Translations under genes and position numbers: made by a program
Notes under the pieces: generated by a model
The model's database searches: none
Told to the model about the DNA's origin: nothing
What the model saw: only the letters and a program-made list of their open reading frames with translations
In this document: positions 42,010 through 51,282 of the stretch, piece after piece
Layout of the letters: each line of letters begins with the position of its first letter
Numbering within the stretch: position 1 is the stretch's first letter
NCBI GenBank assembly: GCA_002395835.1
Contig: DGVD01000015.1
Coordinates: 84,688-148,687 of the forward strand
Source of the DNA: Bacteroidales bacterium UBA4293
GTDB lineage: Bacteria; Bacteroidota; Bacteroidia; Bacteroidales; Bacteroidaceae
Direction: 5' to 3'
DNA length: 64,000 nt

Positions 42010-45000
42010 ATGAAAAAGTACAATTTCATAAACAACCTCTTAGGGTGGGTAACTTTTGCCATTGCTGCATTTGTGTATTGCTCAACCATAGAGCCGACAG
42101 CCAGTTTCTGGGATTGCCCAGAATTTATTACAACAGCATATAAGCTGGAAGTAGGTCACCCACCTGGCGCTCCATTTTTTATGCTGACAGCCAATTTCTT
42201 TTCTCAATTTGTAAATGACCCTGCTTATGTAGCCAAAATGGTGAATACGATGTCAGCCCTACTCAGTGCGGCTTGTATCCTATTCCTATTCTGGACAATA
42301 ACCCATTTAACCCGCAAACTACTTTGCAAGGATGGAGAAGAACCTAACTTGGCAAAACTTATTGCCATCATGGGTTCTGGCTTAGTAGGTTCACTGGCTT
42401 ATACCTTTAGCGATACTTTCTGGTTCTCTGCTGTGGAAGGAGAGGTTTATGCTTATTCTTCTCTCTTTACTGCTGTAGTATTCTGGCTAATCCTCAAATG
42501 GGAAAACCATGCAGATGAGCCTCACAGTGACCGTTGGCTAATTTTGATAGCATACTTGATAGGATTATCAATAGGAGTGCATCTTTTAAACCTCTTATGT
42601 ATTCCTGCTATAGTTCTGGTTTTCTATTACAAAAAGAATCCAAAAGCAGATTTAAAGGGTTCTATTTTTGCTCTAATTATATCTGCTTTACTAATAGCAG
42701 CTGTACTTTATGGTATTGTACCTGGTGTAGTAAAAGTAGGAGGATGGTTTGAATTGTTCTTTGTGAACTTCCTAGGATTCTCCTTCAATACAGGTTTATA
42801 TATATATATCATATTGCTTACTGCAATTGTTATCTGGGCAATCTACGAAAGCTATCAAGAGAAAAACAGAATGCGAATGAATATTTCATTTCTGTTAAGT
42901 ATAGCCTTACTAGGTATACCTTTCTATGGCCATCAATATAGCATTTTAATTGGAATTGTGGTTCTGGCAGCAGTTGGATTCTTGCTTTGGAGAAAAGCAG
43001 ACAGTAAATTCCATATCACTGCACGAGTAATGAACACCAGTTTGCTTTGTCTGCTAATGATTATGATTGGCTATTCTTCTTATGCTATCATCGTAATCCG
43101 CTCAACAGCCAATACCCCAATGGACCAAAATTCACCTGAAGATATTTTCACTCTAGGGGATTATTTGGGACGAGAGCAATACGGAACAAGACCATTGTTT
43201 TATGGGCCAGCCTATACTTCTAAAGTAGAGTATATACCTAAAGATGGTTATTGCACTCCAAAACAAACAGAAGGGGCACCTGTATACCAACGAAAAGAGA
43301 AAGCGAGCAAAGATGAAAAGGATAGCTACGAACTGATACGTCACAAGACTGACTATATCTATGCTCAAAACATGTTTTTCCCTCGTATGTGGTCTGCTGA
43401 CCATGCCAGTTCATATGAAAGTATCATAGGCGGAATCAACGGAGAAGAAGTTCCATATGACCAGTGTGGTGAAATGCTCTTTGTGAAAATGCCTAGCCAA
43501 TGGGATAATATCCGTTTCTTCTTCCAATATCAGTTAAACTTTATGTACTGGCGATATTTCATGTGGAATTTTGCCGGTCGTCAGAACGACATACAAGGAT
43601 ACGGCGAACCTGAACACGGAAACTGGATTACAGGTTTCACCTGGCTAGACAATGCCATGCTAGGTAACCAGGAACTTTTGCCAGAGACTTTAAAAGAGAA
43701 CAAAGGCCATAACGTCTTCTACTGTCTTCCATTATTATTAGGCCTTATAGGACTATTTTGGCAGGCATACAAAGGAGAACGAGGAATTCAACAGTTCTGG
43801 GTTACTTTCTTCTTGTTTTTCATGACAGGAATTGCAATTGTTCTGTATCTAAACCAAACGCCAAACCAACCGCGTGAACGAGACTATGCTTATGCGGCCT
43901 CTTTCTATGCTTTCACTATCTGGATTGGCTTAGGTGTAGCAGGATTAATTCAACTGCTACAAAAGAAAATGAATCCTACCCTTGTGGCATCACTTGTTAG
44001 TATTATTTGTTTGTTAGTCCCTATCCAGATGGCTAGTCAAACTTGGGATGATCATGACAGAAGCGGCCGTTATACTTGCCGTGACTTCGGTCAAAACTAT
44101 CTGATGACACTTCCAGAGGGAGGGCATCCTATCATTTTCACAAATGGTGATAATGATACTTTCCCTCTATGGTACAACCAAGACGTAGAAGGATTCCGCA
44201 ACGATGCACGAGTTTGCAACCTAAGTTATTTGCAAACAGATTGGTATATTGACCAAATGCGCCGTCCATGTTATGATTCACCTAGCTTACCTATTTCTTG
44301 GGACCGTATAGAGTACGTAACAGGAACCAATGAATATGTCCAAGTGCGTCCAGAAATGGAAGAAGAAATACGCAGGCTTTACACTGAACACCCTAAAGAA
44401 GCAATAGCGAATTTCGGTGCGAATCCATTTGAAGTTAAGAATATCCTAAAATACTGGGTCCGCAGTAAAGACAATGATTTGCATTGTATACCTACAGACA
44501 CTCTGGAAATTACACTGGACAAAGATGCTATTCGCCGATCAGGTATGATGATACCCGGAGATTCCATTCCAGAAAAGATGGTAATTAGCCTTAATAAAAA
44601 AAGAGGTCTTTATAAATATGAACTCATGATGCTGGAGATGCTAGCCAATGCAAATTGGGAGCGTCCAATATTCATGGCAATTACAGTAGGTTCTGAGAAC
44701 CATTTAGGATTGGATAACTTCTTTTTGCAGGAGGGCTTAGCATATCGTTTAACGCCATTTAATTTTGCTGAAAACGGTTATGTTGCAGATGGCTCTAGAG
44801 AACATGCCATTGATTCAGAGAAAATGTATACTAATCTGATGACTAAATATAAATTTGGTGGTGTGGACAGTGATGGGATATACTTAGACGAAACTATTCT
44901 TCGTATGAGTGCTAGTCATCGTAGGATATTCTCTCTGCTGATTGCTCAATTGCTGAAAGAAGGCAAGAAGGATAAAGCCCTAAAAGCTTTGGAATACTGC

Positions 45001-45396
45001 GAGAAGGTTCTTCCGGGGAAAAACATCCCACATAGTTATCAAAGCGGTTCTGTTGATTTAGCTAAAGCATGGTTGCTGGTAGACAAGAAGAATGAAGCAA
45101 ATGCAATACTAGAAGAAGTAGGAAAGAATGCATCTGAATACTGTAGATATTTCCTATCTCTAGATGCATCACATTTGGCTGCTTCAGATTTCCAATTCTA
45201 TCTATCAGTACTCCATCAATGTGCAAATAATCTTAAATATGGTGCTTCTCCAAAATCTGAAGAGTATTCAAAATTGGTTGACACTTATTACAATGCTTAT
45301 CAGATTAGGTTTGGTGGAGGAACAGGCTCCACTACATGGGAAACTGAAGAAGAAGATAATTTGGAAGAAACTGCAGCAGTAGACACGGTTGAATAA
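42010..45396 (+). CDS. DUF2723 polytopic membrane protein (GT-C glycosyltransferase-like)
   Basis: About 1128 residues from ATG 42010; an in-frame ATG at 41977 overlaps the -7 element and was rejected. The N-terminal two thirds have a dozen or more membrane helices. The first loop carries WDCPEFITTAYKLEVGHPPGAP, including the acidic and HPPG residues typical of DUF2723. The C-terminal third is soluble, with TPR-like helices. The fold resembles protein O-mannosyltransferases, and Bacteroidetes O-glycosylate many exported proteins, so a role in glycan transfer is plausible but unproven. Followed three bases later by a polysaccharide deacetylase gene. Confidence 0.88.
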   Translation: MKKYNFINNLLGWVTFAIAAFVYCSTIEPTASFWDCPEFITTAYKLEVGHPPGAPFFMLTANFFSQFVNDPAYVAKMVNTMSALLSAACILFLFWTITHLTRKLLCKDGEEPNLAKLIAIMGSGLVGSLAYTFSDTFWFSAVEGEVYAYSSLFTAVVFWLILKWENHADEPHSDRWLILIAYLIGLSIGVHLLNLLCIPAIVLVFYYKKNPKADLKGSIFALIISALLIAAVLYGIVPGVVKVGGWFELFFVNFLGFSFNTGLYIYIILLTAIVIWAIYESYQEKNRMRMNISFLLSIALLGIPFYGHQYSILIGIVVLAAVGFLLWRKADSKFHITARVMNTSLLCLLMIMIGYSSYAIIVIRSTANTPMDQNSPEDIFTLGDYLGREQYGTRPLFYGPAYTSKVEYIPKDGYCTPKQTEGAPVYQRKEKASKDEKDSYELIRHKTDYIYAQNMFFPRMWSADHASSYESIIGGINGEEVPYDQCGEMLFVKMPSQWDNIRFFFQYQLNFMYWRYFMWNFAGRQNDIQGYGEPEHGNWITGFTWLDNAMLGNQELLPETLKENKGHNVFYCLPLLLGLIGLFWQAYKGERGIQQFWVTFFLFFMTGIAIVLYLNQTPNQPRERDYAYAASFYAFTIWIGLGVAGLIQLLQKKMNPTLVASLVSIICLLVPIQMASQTWDDHDRSGRYTCRDFGQNYLMTLPEGGHPIIFTNGDNDTFPLWYNQDVEGFRNDARVCNLSYLQTDWYIDQMRRPCYDSPSLPISWDRIEYVTGTNEYVQVRPEMEEEIRRLYTEHPKEAIANFGANPFEVKNILKYWVRSKDNDLHCIPTDTLEITLDKDAIRRSGMMIPGDSIPEKMVISLNKKRGLYKYELMMLEMLANANWERPIFMAITVGSENHLGLDNFFLQEGLAYRLTPFNFAENGYVADGSREHAIDSEKMYTNLMTKYKFGGVDSDGIYLDETILRMSASHRRIFSLLIAQLLKEGKKDKALKALEYCEKVLPGKNIPHSYQSGSVDLAKAWLLVDKKNEANAILEEVGKNASEYCRYFLSLDASHLAASDFQFYLSVLHQCANNLKYGASPKSEEYSKLVDTYYNAYQIRFGGGTGSTTWETEEEDNLEETAAVDTVE

Positions 45397-45398
45397 AA

Positions 45399-46010
45399 AT
45401 GATAATAGAACAACCTGCTATATATTTACGATGGTTATTCCCTGGAGCGCTCTGGAGAATGGATGCTACAAAGAAAGAATTATATCTTACTTTCGATGAT
45501 GGCCCAATCCCAGAAGCAACTCCATGGATTCTTGAGATACTGGACAAATATAATATTAAAGCTACCTTTTTCATGGTAGGTGATAATGCTGCAAAATATC
45601 CAGAACTTCTCGAACTTGTAAAAAGCCGAGGCCATCGAATAGGCAACCATACATATAACCATTTGGGAGCCTTTAAACACTCTATAAAAACATACCTAGA
45701 TAATGTTGAGAAGGCTAACAAACTACTCCAAACAAATCTAATGAGACCACCTCATGGAGTTATGCGTTGGAGCAATTATGTACAGTTGAAGAAAAAATAT
45801 AAAATTGTCATGTGGGATCTTGTAACACGCGATTATAGCAAGAACCTGACTGCAGAAGATGTACTCTGGAATGTGAAGCATTATGCTCGGAATGGAAGTA
45901 TTATCACATTTCATGACTCCCTCAAGAGCATCGGTAAACTAAAAAAGATACTCCCACAGGCTTTAGAATGGCTTATAGAGCAAGGTTATACCTTCAAAGT
46001 TTTTAACTGA
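45399..46010 (+). CDS. Polysaccharide deacetylase (CE4/NodB) family protein
   Basis: A 203-residue NodB-homology protein. Metal and catalytic motifs are TFDDGP (motif 1), HTYNH (motif 2), RPPHG (motif 3) and TFHDS near the end. No signal peptide is obvious, although the start is mildly hydrophobic. It would remove N-acetyl groups from a glycan. It sits between the DUF2723 and queG genes in one operon, overlapping queG by one base. Confidence 0.9.
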   Translation: MIIEQPAIYLRWLFPGALWRMDATKKELYLTFDDGPIPEATPWILEILDKYNIKATFFMVGDNAAKYPELLELVKSRGHRIGNHTYNHLGAFKHSIKTYLDNVEKANKLLQTNLMRPPHGVMRWSNYVQLKKKYKIVMWDLVTRDYSKNLTAEDVLWNVKHYARNGSIITFHDSLKSIGKLKKILPQALEWLIEQGYTFKVFN

Positions 46011-46957
46011 TGGAAAGCAAACAATTCCTAACTCAATATATCAAAGCCGAAGCAAAACGCCTCGGCTTTGATGTTTGTGGAATAGCTCATGCAGAACCCG
46101 TTGCAGAAATAATAAGTGATGGTTACAGGAAATGGTTGGCTCAAGGGAATGAAGCTAATATGGACTATCTGTCCAGAAATATTGAAAAAAGGCTAGACCC
46201 TACCTTATTGGTTGATAATGTCAAGAGCATTGTATGCGTTGCCATGAACTATCGCCCTCCAATTTTCATATCCAAAGACAATTATCAGTTAGCTTGGTAT
46301 GCTTACGGAAAAGACTACCATATTGTAATGAGAGAGCATTTGCATCAACTATTTCTTTCCATAAAAGCTCAAATACCCGAAATAGAAGGAAGATATTTCT
46401 GTGACACGGCTCCTGTACTAGAGCGTTATTGGGCTGAAAAGGCAGGATTAGGATGGAGAGGGAAAAACACTCAACTGATTATACCTAAACAAGGAACATC
46501 ATTTTTTCTAGGAGAATTATTCTTAAACATCGAACTAGAATATGACAAACCTATGGGAAACCATTGCGGAAATTGTAATGCCTGTCAAGAGCAATGTCCA
46601 ACCCATGCCCTATATACAGATGAAGATACTGGCTTACATTTGCTAAACGCAAATCTTTGCCTTTCATATCAAACGATAGAAAACAAGAAGGAGATCAACC
46701 CTAACCTACAAAAGGCCATGGGACTCAACATCTATGGTTGTGATCAATGCCAAAAAGCATGCCCACACAACCGACTTGCTCAACCAACAAATCATAAAGA
46801 GTTTGAAGCATCAGAAGAACTTTTAAAAATGACACAAAAAGATTGGGAATCGCTTACCTTAGAAAAGTACCAGTCATTATTTAAGGATTCTGCTGTAAAA
46901 AGAGCAAAATTAGAAGGATTAAAACGAAATATAGAAGCAGCAAAAAATAATACATAA
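46010..46957 (+). CDS. queG: Epoxyqueuosine reductase
   Basis: A 315-residue cobalamin-dependent reductase, the last step of queuosine synthesis in tRNA. The N-terminal half holds ARAEPV-type and DTAPVLERYWAEKAGLGW segments. The C-terminal half has two 4Fe-4S motifs, CGNCNACQEQC and CDQCQKACPHN. It is somewhat shorter than E. coli QueG (379), lacking the HEAT-like tail, as is usual in Bacteroidetes. Starts at a TGATG overlap. Confidence 0.95.
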   Translation: MESKQFLTQYIKAEAKRLGFDVCGIAHAEPVAEIISDGYRKWLAQGNEANMDYLSRNIEKRLDPTLLVDNVKSIVCVAMNYRPPIFISKDNYQLAWYAYGKDYHIVMREHLHQLFLSIKAQIPEIEGRYFCDTAPVLERYWAEKAGLGWRGKNTQLIIPKQGTSFFLGELFLNIELEYDKPMGNHCGNCNACQEQCPTHALYTDEDTGLHLLNANLCLSYQTIENKKEINPNLQKAMGLNIYGCDQCQKACPHNRLAQPTNHKEFEASEELLKMTQKDWESLTLEKYQSLFKDSAVKRAKLEGLKRNIEAAKNNT

Positions 46958-46960
46958 AAC

Positions 46961-46992
46961 AAAAAGCAGCATACTTTTGTATGCTGCTTTTT
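46961..46992. terminator. Bidirectional terminator between queG and tRNA-Gln
   Basis: A perfect 14-base stem AAAAAGCAGCATAC / GTATGCTGCTTTTT with loop TTTT. The poly-T end serves queG and, in reverse, the tRNA. Confidence 0.9.
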
Positions 46993-46997
46993 GTGAG

Positions 46998-47068
46998 TTG
47001 GACTACCAAGATTCGAACTTGGACAAACAGAACCAAAACCTGTTGTGCTGCCATTACACCATAGTCCA
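46998..47068 (-). tRNA. tRNA-Gln (UUG)
   Basis: A 71-base cloverleaf on the minus strand. Acceptor stem TGGACTA / TAGTCCA; anticodon stem ACAGG/TCTGT with loop TTTTGGT, giving anticodon TTG; T-arm GTTCGAATC. CCA is not encoded. A promoter lies upstream and a terminator downstream. Confidence 0.95.
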
Positions 47069-47096
47069 ATCCTAAAGCCTTTTTTCAAAGACAGTG

Positions 47097-47128
47097 CAAA
47101 GATAAAGCGAAATTAGGAAATACCCAAA
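47097..47128 (-). promoter_or_regulatory. Promoter of tRNA-Gln
   Basis: Minus-strand TTTG (47125-47128), 20 bases, then TATCTTTG (47097-47104), ending 28 bases above the tRNA. Confidence 0.75.
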
Positions 47129-47137
47129 TTTTAATCT

Positions 47138-48430
47138 TTATTTTGCAATAAGTAAGAAGTAATTCTTCTTTCCTTTCTGAACAAGAAGATATTTATCATC
47201 CAAAAGATCATCTAAAGTTATCTGTTGGTCAAAAGCCGTAAGCTTTTCCTTATTTAAGGAAACACCACCTCCCTGCACAAGTTTGCGCATTTCTCCTTTT
47301 GACGGAAAAACTTTAGCTTGGTCAGTAAACAAATCCACAGCCTTTACACCCTTTGCTATGCTCTCCTTAGAGACCTCAAATTGTGGAACTCCATTGAAAA
47401 CATCCAGCAATGTAGCTTCATCCAATTTCAACAAAGCATCCTTGGTAGCTTTACCGAAAAGGATTCCAGAAGCCTCAACAGCGGCATTATAATCCTCCTC
47501 TGAATGAACCATGACAGTAACCTCTTTTGCCAAACGCTTCTGAAGAATACGCTGCCCAGGATCAACCCTATGCTCATCAATTAATGCCTCTATTTCCTCC
47601 TTAGGGAGAGAAGTGAAGATTTTAATATATCGTTCTGCATCAGCATCACTTACATTCAGCCAAAACTGATAGAATTTATAAGGAGATGTATACCTTGGAC
47701 TCAGCCATACATTTCCACTTTCAGTTTTACCAAATTTTCCACCATCAGCTTTTGTAATCAATGGACAAACCAATGCATAAGCTTCACCACCAGTTGTACG
47801 GCGAATTAGCTCTGTGCCTGTAGTAATATTCCCCCATTGGTCTGAACCACCCATTTGCAACTTACAATTCTTATGCTGATTCAAGTATAAGAAATCATAG
47901 CCCTGCAACAATTGATATGTGAACTCCGTAAAAGAAAGTCCATCACGAGCTTCACCATTCAATCGCTTTTGAACAGATTCCTTTGCCATCATATAGTTCA
48001 CAGTAATGTGCTTGCCAATATCACGAGCAAAATCCAAAAAAGTGAAATCCTTCATCCAATCATAGTTGTTCACTAATTCAGCCTTGTTTTCTGCATCACT
48101 ATCGAAATCAAGGAAATGGCTCAGCTGCTCTTTGATACAAGCAACATTATGGCGTAGAGTGTCTTCATCCAACAGATTTCGTTCCTGGCTTTTCCCGGAA
48201 GGATCACCTATCATGCCTGTAGCACCACCAAGCAATGCCAATGGTTTGTGGCCACAACGTTGAAGGTGACGTAACATCATAATACCACAAAGGTGACCAA
48301 TATGAAGTGAATCAGCTGTAGGGTCAATACCTACATAAGCTGTCACCATTTCTTTCTCTAATAATTCTTCTGTACCTGGCATCATAGAATGTACCATTCC
48401 ACGCCATTTCAGTTCTTCTACAAAATTCAT
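47138..48430 (-). CDS. tyrS: Tyrosyl-tRNA synthetase
   Basis: A 430-residue class I synthetase. The HIGH motif appears as HIGHLC, the tyrosine-binding region as QLLQGYDFLYLNQH, and the KMSKS motif as KFGKTESG. A C-terminal S4-like RNA-binding domain follows (GGVSLNKEKLTAFDQQI). Length and order match TyrS. Its promoter overlaps the 3' end of the upstream TatD-like gene. Confidence 0.97.
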   Translation of the reverse strand: MNFVEELKWRGMVHSMMPGTEELLEKEMVTAYVGIDPTADSLHIGHLCGIMMLRHLQRCGHKPLALLGGATGMIGDPSGKSQERNLLDEDTLRHNVACIKEQLSHFLDFDSDAENKAELVNNYDWMKDFTFLDFARDIGKHITVNYMMAKESVQKRLNGEARDGLSFTEFTYQLLQGYDFLYLNQHKNCKLQMGGSDQWGNITTGTELIRRTTGGEAYALVCPLITKADGGKFGKTESGNVWLSPRYTSPYKFYQFWLNVSDADAERYIKIFTSLPKEEIEALIDEHRVDPGQRILQKRLAKEVTVMVHSEEDYNAAVEASGILFGKATKDALLKLDEATLLDVFNGVPQFEVSKESIAKGVKAVDLFTDQAKVFPSKGEMRKLVQGGGVSLNKEKLTAFDQQITLDDLLDDKYLLVQKGKKNYFLLIAK

Positions 48431-48461
48431 CGAATGATTATAATTATTAAAAATGTGCTTG

Positions 48462-48493
48462 CAAAGGTACTACTCTTTTACTGAAATAACAAA
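48462..48493 (-). promoter_or_regulatory. Promoter of tyrS
   Basis: Minus-strand TTTG (48490-48493), 20 bases, then TACCTTTG (48462-48469), 31 bases above the start and partly inside the preceding gene. Confidence 0.75.
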
Positions 48494-49080
48494 TCTTTAC
48501 TGAAACTTTCTAATTCAGATTGCCTAACCTTTCTGATTCTTTTTTCTATTTCCTCAATACTAAGATTAGAGTCATCTGTTTCCATACATAACTTATCAGC
48601 TGGACAAATCTGGACCGAAGCCAAATTAAAATGTTCACCAAAACTTAAATAGAATCCTTCTTTTAACAACTGCTCTGCCTGTTGCGGCTTTCCACGGAAA
48701 CCATGAAATATCCAAGGTTGCTTAGGATCCATCGATCTATGGATTTTAATGATTTCATCCACAGCCTTGACACAATGTATCAACAAAGGTTTCTTAATTT
48801 CTTCTGATAGTTCCACATGCGCTAAAAAAGCTTCATGCTGACAAGGAGATTTACTTAGTCTATCCAATCCTGCTTCTCCAATAGCCTTTACCTGTGGAAC
48901 CATAGCCCACCTACGAACATGAAGGAAATCTTTCTGCCACTCTTCTGTAAGGAACCAAGGATGAAGCCCTACACTAAGCCATTGTTGTTTATTAAAACAA
49001 GATGGAGACAAGCGTAATTCCTCAATCGTCAAATTATAGATGGCCCCTATCGCTAGAGTGTGAGAATGAATATCCAACAT
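48478..49080 (-). CDS. Short TatD-family metal-dependent hydrolase
   Basis: A 200-residue TatD-like protein, shorter than the usual 255-265. Metal ligands include DIHSHT at the start, the GEAGLDR motif, LLIHCVKA, and ETDDSNLS near the end. The regions between are trimmed. TatD proteins are 3'-5' DNA/RNA exonucleases or deoxyribonucleases. The trimmed form may have a different substrate. Confidence 0.82.
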   Translation of the reverse strand: MLDIHSHTLAIGAIYNLTIEELRLSPSCFNKQQWLSVGLHPWFLTEEWQKDFLHVRRWAMVPQVKAIGEAGLDRLSKSPCQHEAFLAHVELSEEIKKPLLIHCVKAVDEIIKIHRSMDPKQPWIFHGFRGKPQQAEQLLKEGFYLSFGEHFNLASVQICPADKLCMETDDSNLSIEEIEKRIRKVRQSELESFSKDLLFQ

Positions 49081-49082
49081 AT

Positions 49083-49313
49083 TTATGGAACAGGATCATA
49101 ACCAGATCCACCCCATGGATGACATCTGAGAATTCGTTTCACAGCCAAATAAAAACCCTTAATCGGACCATATTTCTTTATAGCCTCTACTGCATATTGA
49201 GAACAAGTAGGTGTGAACCTACAAGAAGGCGGTGTAAGAGGTGAAATACAACGCTGATAAAAATAAATAGGGTAAAGTAAACACTGAGAAAAAAAATGAG
49301 ACAAAATTTTCAT
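49083..49313 (-). CDS. yidD: Membrane-protein insertion efficiency factor YidD
   Basis: A 76-residue protein beginning at ATG 49313 (a GTG nine bases upstream is less likely). The family core YQRCISPLTPPSCRFTPTCSQYAVEAIKKYG and the end HPWGGSGYDPVP are clear, with three conserved Cys. It aids YidC-dependent insertion. As in many bacteria it directly follows rnpA. Confidence 0.95.
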   Translation of the reverse strand: MKILSHFFSQCLLYPIYFYQRCISPLTPPSCRFTPTCSQYAVEAIKKYGPIKGFYLAVKRILRCHPWGGSGYDPVP

Positions 49314-49329
49314 TACTATCACCCTTTCT

Positions 49330-49731
49330 CTAAAGTAATTCTGGAAGTTTCTCTTTTACTCGCAGTAAAAGATTTACTACTTTTTTTTCAACTTCTGCAG
49401 ACTCATGAATCTCGTCATCCAACCAAATGAATGCTAAAGATAATGCTTTAGAATGTTCCTTAAGGACATCCCAAAGCACACCTTTATTTTTTCGATAAGC
49501 TTCTCGAATCTGACGCTTTACCAAATTTCGCTTTACCGCACGGTGAAACCGTTTCTTGGAAACTGAAATCAAAACGGCCACATTCAATTCTTCAGCATCA
49601 TCCAAACGAAAAACAACTCGTATAGGAAAAGCTGACATTGATTTACTTCCCCCATCAAAAAGCCGGTCGATTTCTATTTTACTACATAGCCTTTCCGGCT
49701 TCTTGAATGTACAACTCTGCACATCTGGCAT
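49330..49731 (-). CDS. rnpA: Ribonuclease P protein component
   Basis: A 133-residue basic protein starting at ATG 49731, which overlaps the hemD stop (TGATG). A TTG one codon earlier is unlikely. The RNA-binding signature is AVKRNLVKRQIREAYRKNK. It binds RNase P RNA in tRNA 5' maturation. The usual neighbour rpmH is not here. Confidence 0.93.
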   Translation of the reverse strand: MPDVQSCTFKKPERLCSKIEIDRLFDGGSKSMSAFPIRVVFRLDDAEELNVAVLISVSKKRFHRAVKRNLVKRQIREAYRKNKGVLWDVLKEHSKALSLAFIWLDDEIHESAEVEKKVVNLLLRVKEKLPELL

Positions 49732-50477
49732 CAATCTTTATTCTCTTTGATGAACTCCTCCAAAGCTGCCGTCATGGAAGGAGCGGTATTTGTAGGTGCC
49801 TGCAAATCTAATCGCAAACCAGCATCCTTAATAGCTTTAGCTGTAGTAGGTCCAAAGCAACCGATTGCAATATTACCTTGATTAAAGTCTGGGAAATTCT
49901 TCAATAGAGCTGCAATACCAGCTGGACTAAAGAAAATCAACATATCATAATCAAAAGGCTCATCTTTCTGAAAATCATTGCTTACAGTACGGTACATAAT
50001 AACCTCCTTATGCTGGAGTTTATTACTGTCCATCAACTGAGCTATTTCATTAGTATGAACATCGCTTTGAGGAATCAGATATTTTTCAGACTTTCGTTTC
50101 AGCATAGCAGGTAGCAAAGCATCTATCTTTCCTGTATTACCAAAAAATACTTTCCGTTTGCGATACTGAACATATTTCTGGATATACAATGCCACTGTCT
50201 CAGTAACACAGAAGTACTTCATATCTTCAGGTATAGTCACACGCATTTCTTGCGCCAGATGGAAGAAATGGTCAATAGCATGCCTTGAAGTAAAGATTAT
50301 AGCTGTATAATCCAAGATATTCGTCTTCTGAGCACGGAACTCTTTTGCAGAAACTGCATCTACCTTTATAAAAGGCCGGAATACTATATCAACACCATAT
50401 TTTTTTGCAATTGCAAAATATGGAGACTTCTCCGATGCCGGTTTAGGCTGAGAAATTAATATTTTAGAGAGTTTCAA
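49731..50477 (-). CDS. hemD: Uroporphyrinogen-III synthase family protein
   Basis: A 248-residue HemD-type protein, with the two-domain layout and motifs such as IIFTSRHAIDHFF, YLIPQSDVHTNEIAQ, LIFFSPAGIAALLK and GCFGPTTAKAIKDAGL. The family closes the tetrapyrrole ring. Sequence in the family is very variable, so the call rests on overall pattern. It lies 4 bases after the DUF4271 gene. Confidence 0.88.
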   Translation of the reverse strand: MKLSKILISQPKPASEKSPYFAIAKKYGVDIVFRPFIKVDAVSAKEFRAQKTNILDYTAIIFTSRHAIDHFFHLAQEMRVTIPEDMKYFCVTETVALYIQKYVQYRKRKVFFGNTGKIDALLPAMLKRKSEKYLIPQSDVHTNEIAQLMDSNKLQHKEVIMYRTVSNDFQKDEPFDYDMLIFFSPAGIAALLKNFPDFNQGNIAIGCFGPTTAKAIKDAGLRLDLQAPTNTAPSMTAALEEFIKENKD

Positions 50478-50481
50478 TAGC

Positions 50482-51282
50482 TTAAAAATTAAATGTCCAA
50501 CTTTTGTTTACTTCTGTAATGATTTTCAGCAAATATAGCAAGGGTATCATTTCGAGGGTGCAAAAGTACAAAATATTGCACAAAAAACCTTGCAAATTCG
50601 CAAAAAAGATACTAAAACTTTTACAAAATAATAACAATTTGGCTATTATGAGTATTATAGAGAGTGCAATTAAACTTGTATCTACCGATAAATCAATAAA
50701 AATGATAAAGCAAGCTAGAAAAAACAACATTACCCCCTGCAAAGAAATAACCAAAGAATAAATTTCCATCCACCTTTCTCTCTGAACTTTATCAAAGAAG
50801 ATCCAATTTACAAACGAATACAACAACATCTTTAGCAAGTAAGCTATAATACAAACTAAAATGCTAATAGATAAAGGGACCCATGTAGGATAAAGAGAAA
50901 ATACTTGAGATGAATGAAGAAACAGCGCATAAAGAATTAGACCGAACAGCAAAGCAGAATTCAAAATCAGAAACAATTGATAACGGAATTCATTGCCCGT
51001 CTCAAGGAACAAATTATCCCTTTCACGTTCAACAAAAAAGTCTTTTATCTGATGAAGAATCAACAAACGGCCTTTATTGAAGGCAAAACACATCAGTAAA
51101 AAAGAGAATACCAACACACCCAAAACAAATAAATCATTTTGCAATGCATACGGAATTAATTCACCCTCCATGCCAGGAACTGGATGCCCAGGTAAATGAA
51201 AGGCTGAAAATTCATCAAAATAAGTGCCCTTTTCAAAAAGGGCACTTATTGAATCCTGATTTAGAAACTTTGCTTCAGACAT
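50482..51282 (-). CDS. DUF4271 membrane protein
   Basis: A 266-residue protein with about six or seven membrane helices. The cytoplasmic or periplasmic N-terminus contains PGHPVPG, and the body matches the Bacteroidetes-specific DUF4271 family, often found beside hemD. The annotated start abuts the metK stop. Its first 25 codons contain a strong hairpin that looks like the metK terminator. Function unknown. Confidence 0.85.
   Translation of the reverse strand: MSEAKFLNQDSISALFEKGTYFDEFSAFHLPGHPVPGMEGELIPYALQNDLFVLGVLVFSFLLMCFAFNKGRLLILHQIKDFFVERERDNLFLETGNEFRYQLFLILNSALLFGLILYALFLHSSQVFSLYPTWVPLSISILVCIIAYLLKMLLYSFVNWIFFDKVQRERWMEIYSLVISLQGVMLFFLACFIIFIDLSVDTSLIALSIILIIAKLLLFCKSFSIFFANLQGFLCNILYFCTLEMIPLLYLLKIITEVNKSWTFNF
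51219..51250 (-). terminator. Terminator-like hairpin inside the 5' end of the DUF4271 gene
   Basis: A perfect 14-base stem (AATAAGTGCCCTTT at 51219-51232 against 51237-51250) followed on the minus strand by TTTTG. It is 33 bases after the metK stop but lies within codons about 11-21 of DUF4271, so it may attenuate the downstream operon. Confidence 0.7.

Noticed and set aside
46998..47068. tRNA-Gln as an integration site of a mobile element
   Set aside because: No integrase, no repeat of the tRNA 3' end and no foreign gene block on either side.
49732..49734. TTG start for rnpA one codon upstream
   Set aside because: The ATG at 49731 overlapping the hemD stop is a better coupled start.
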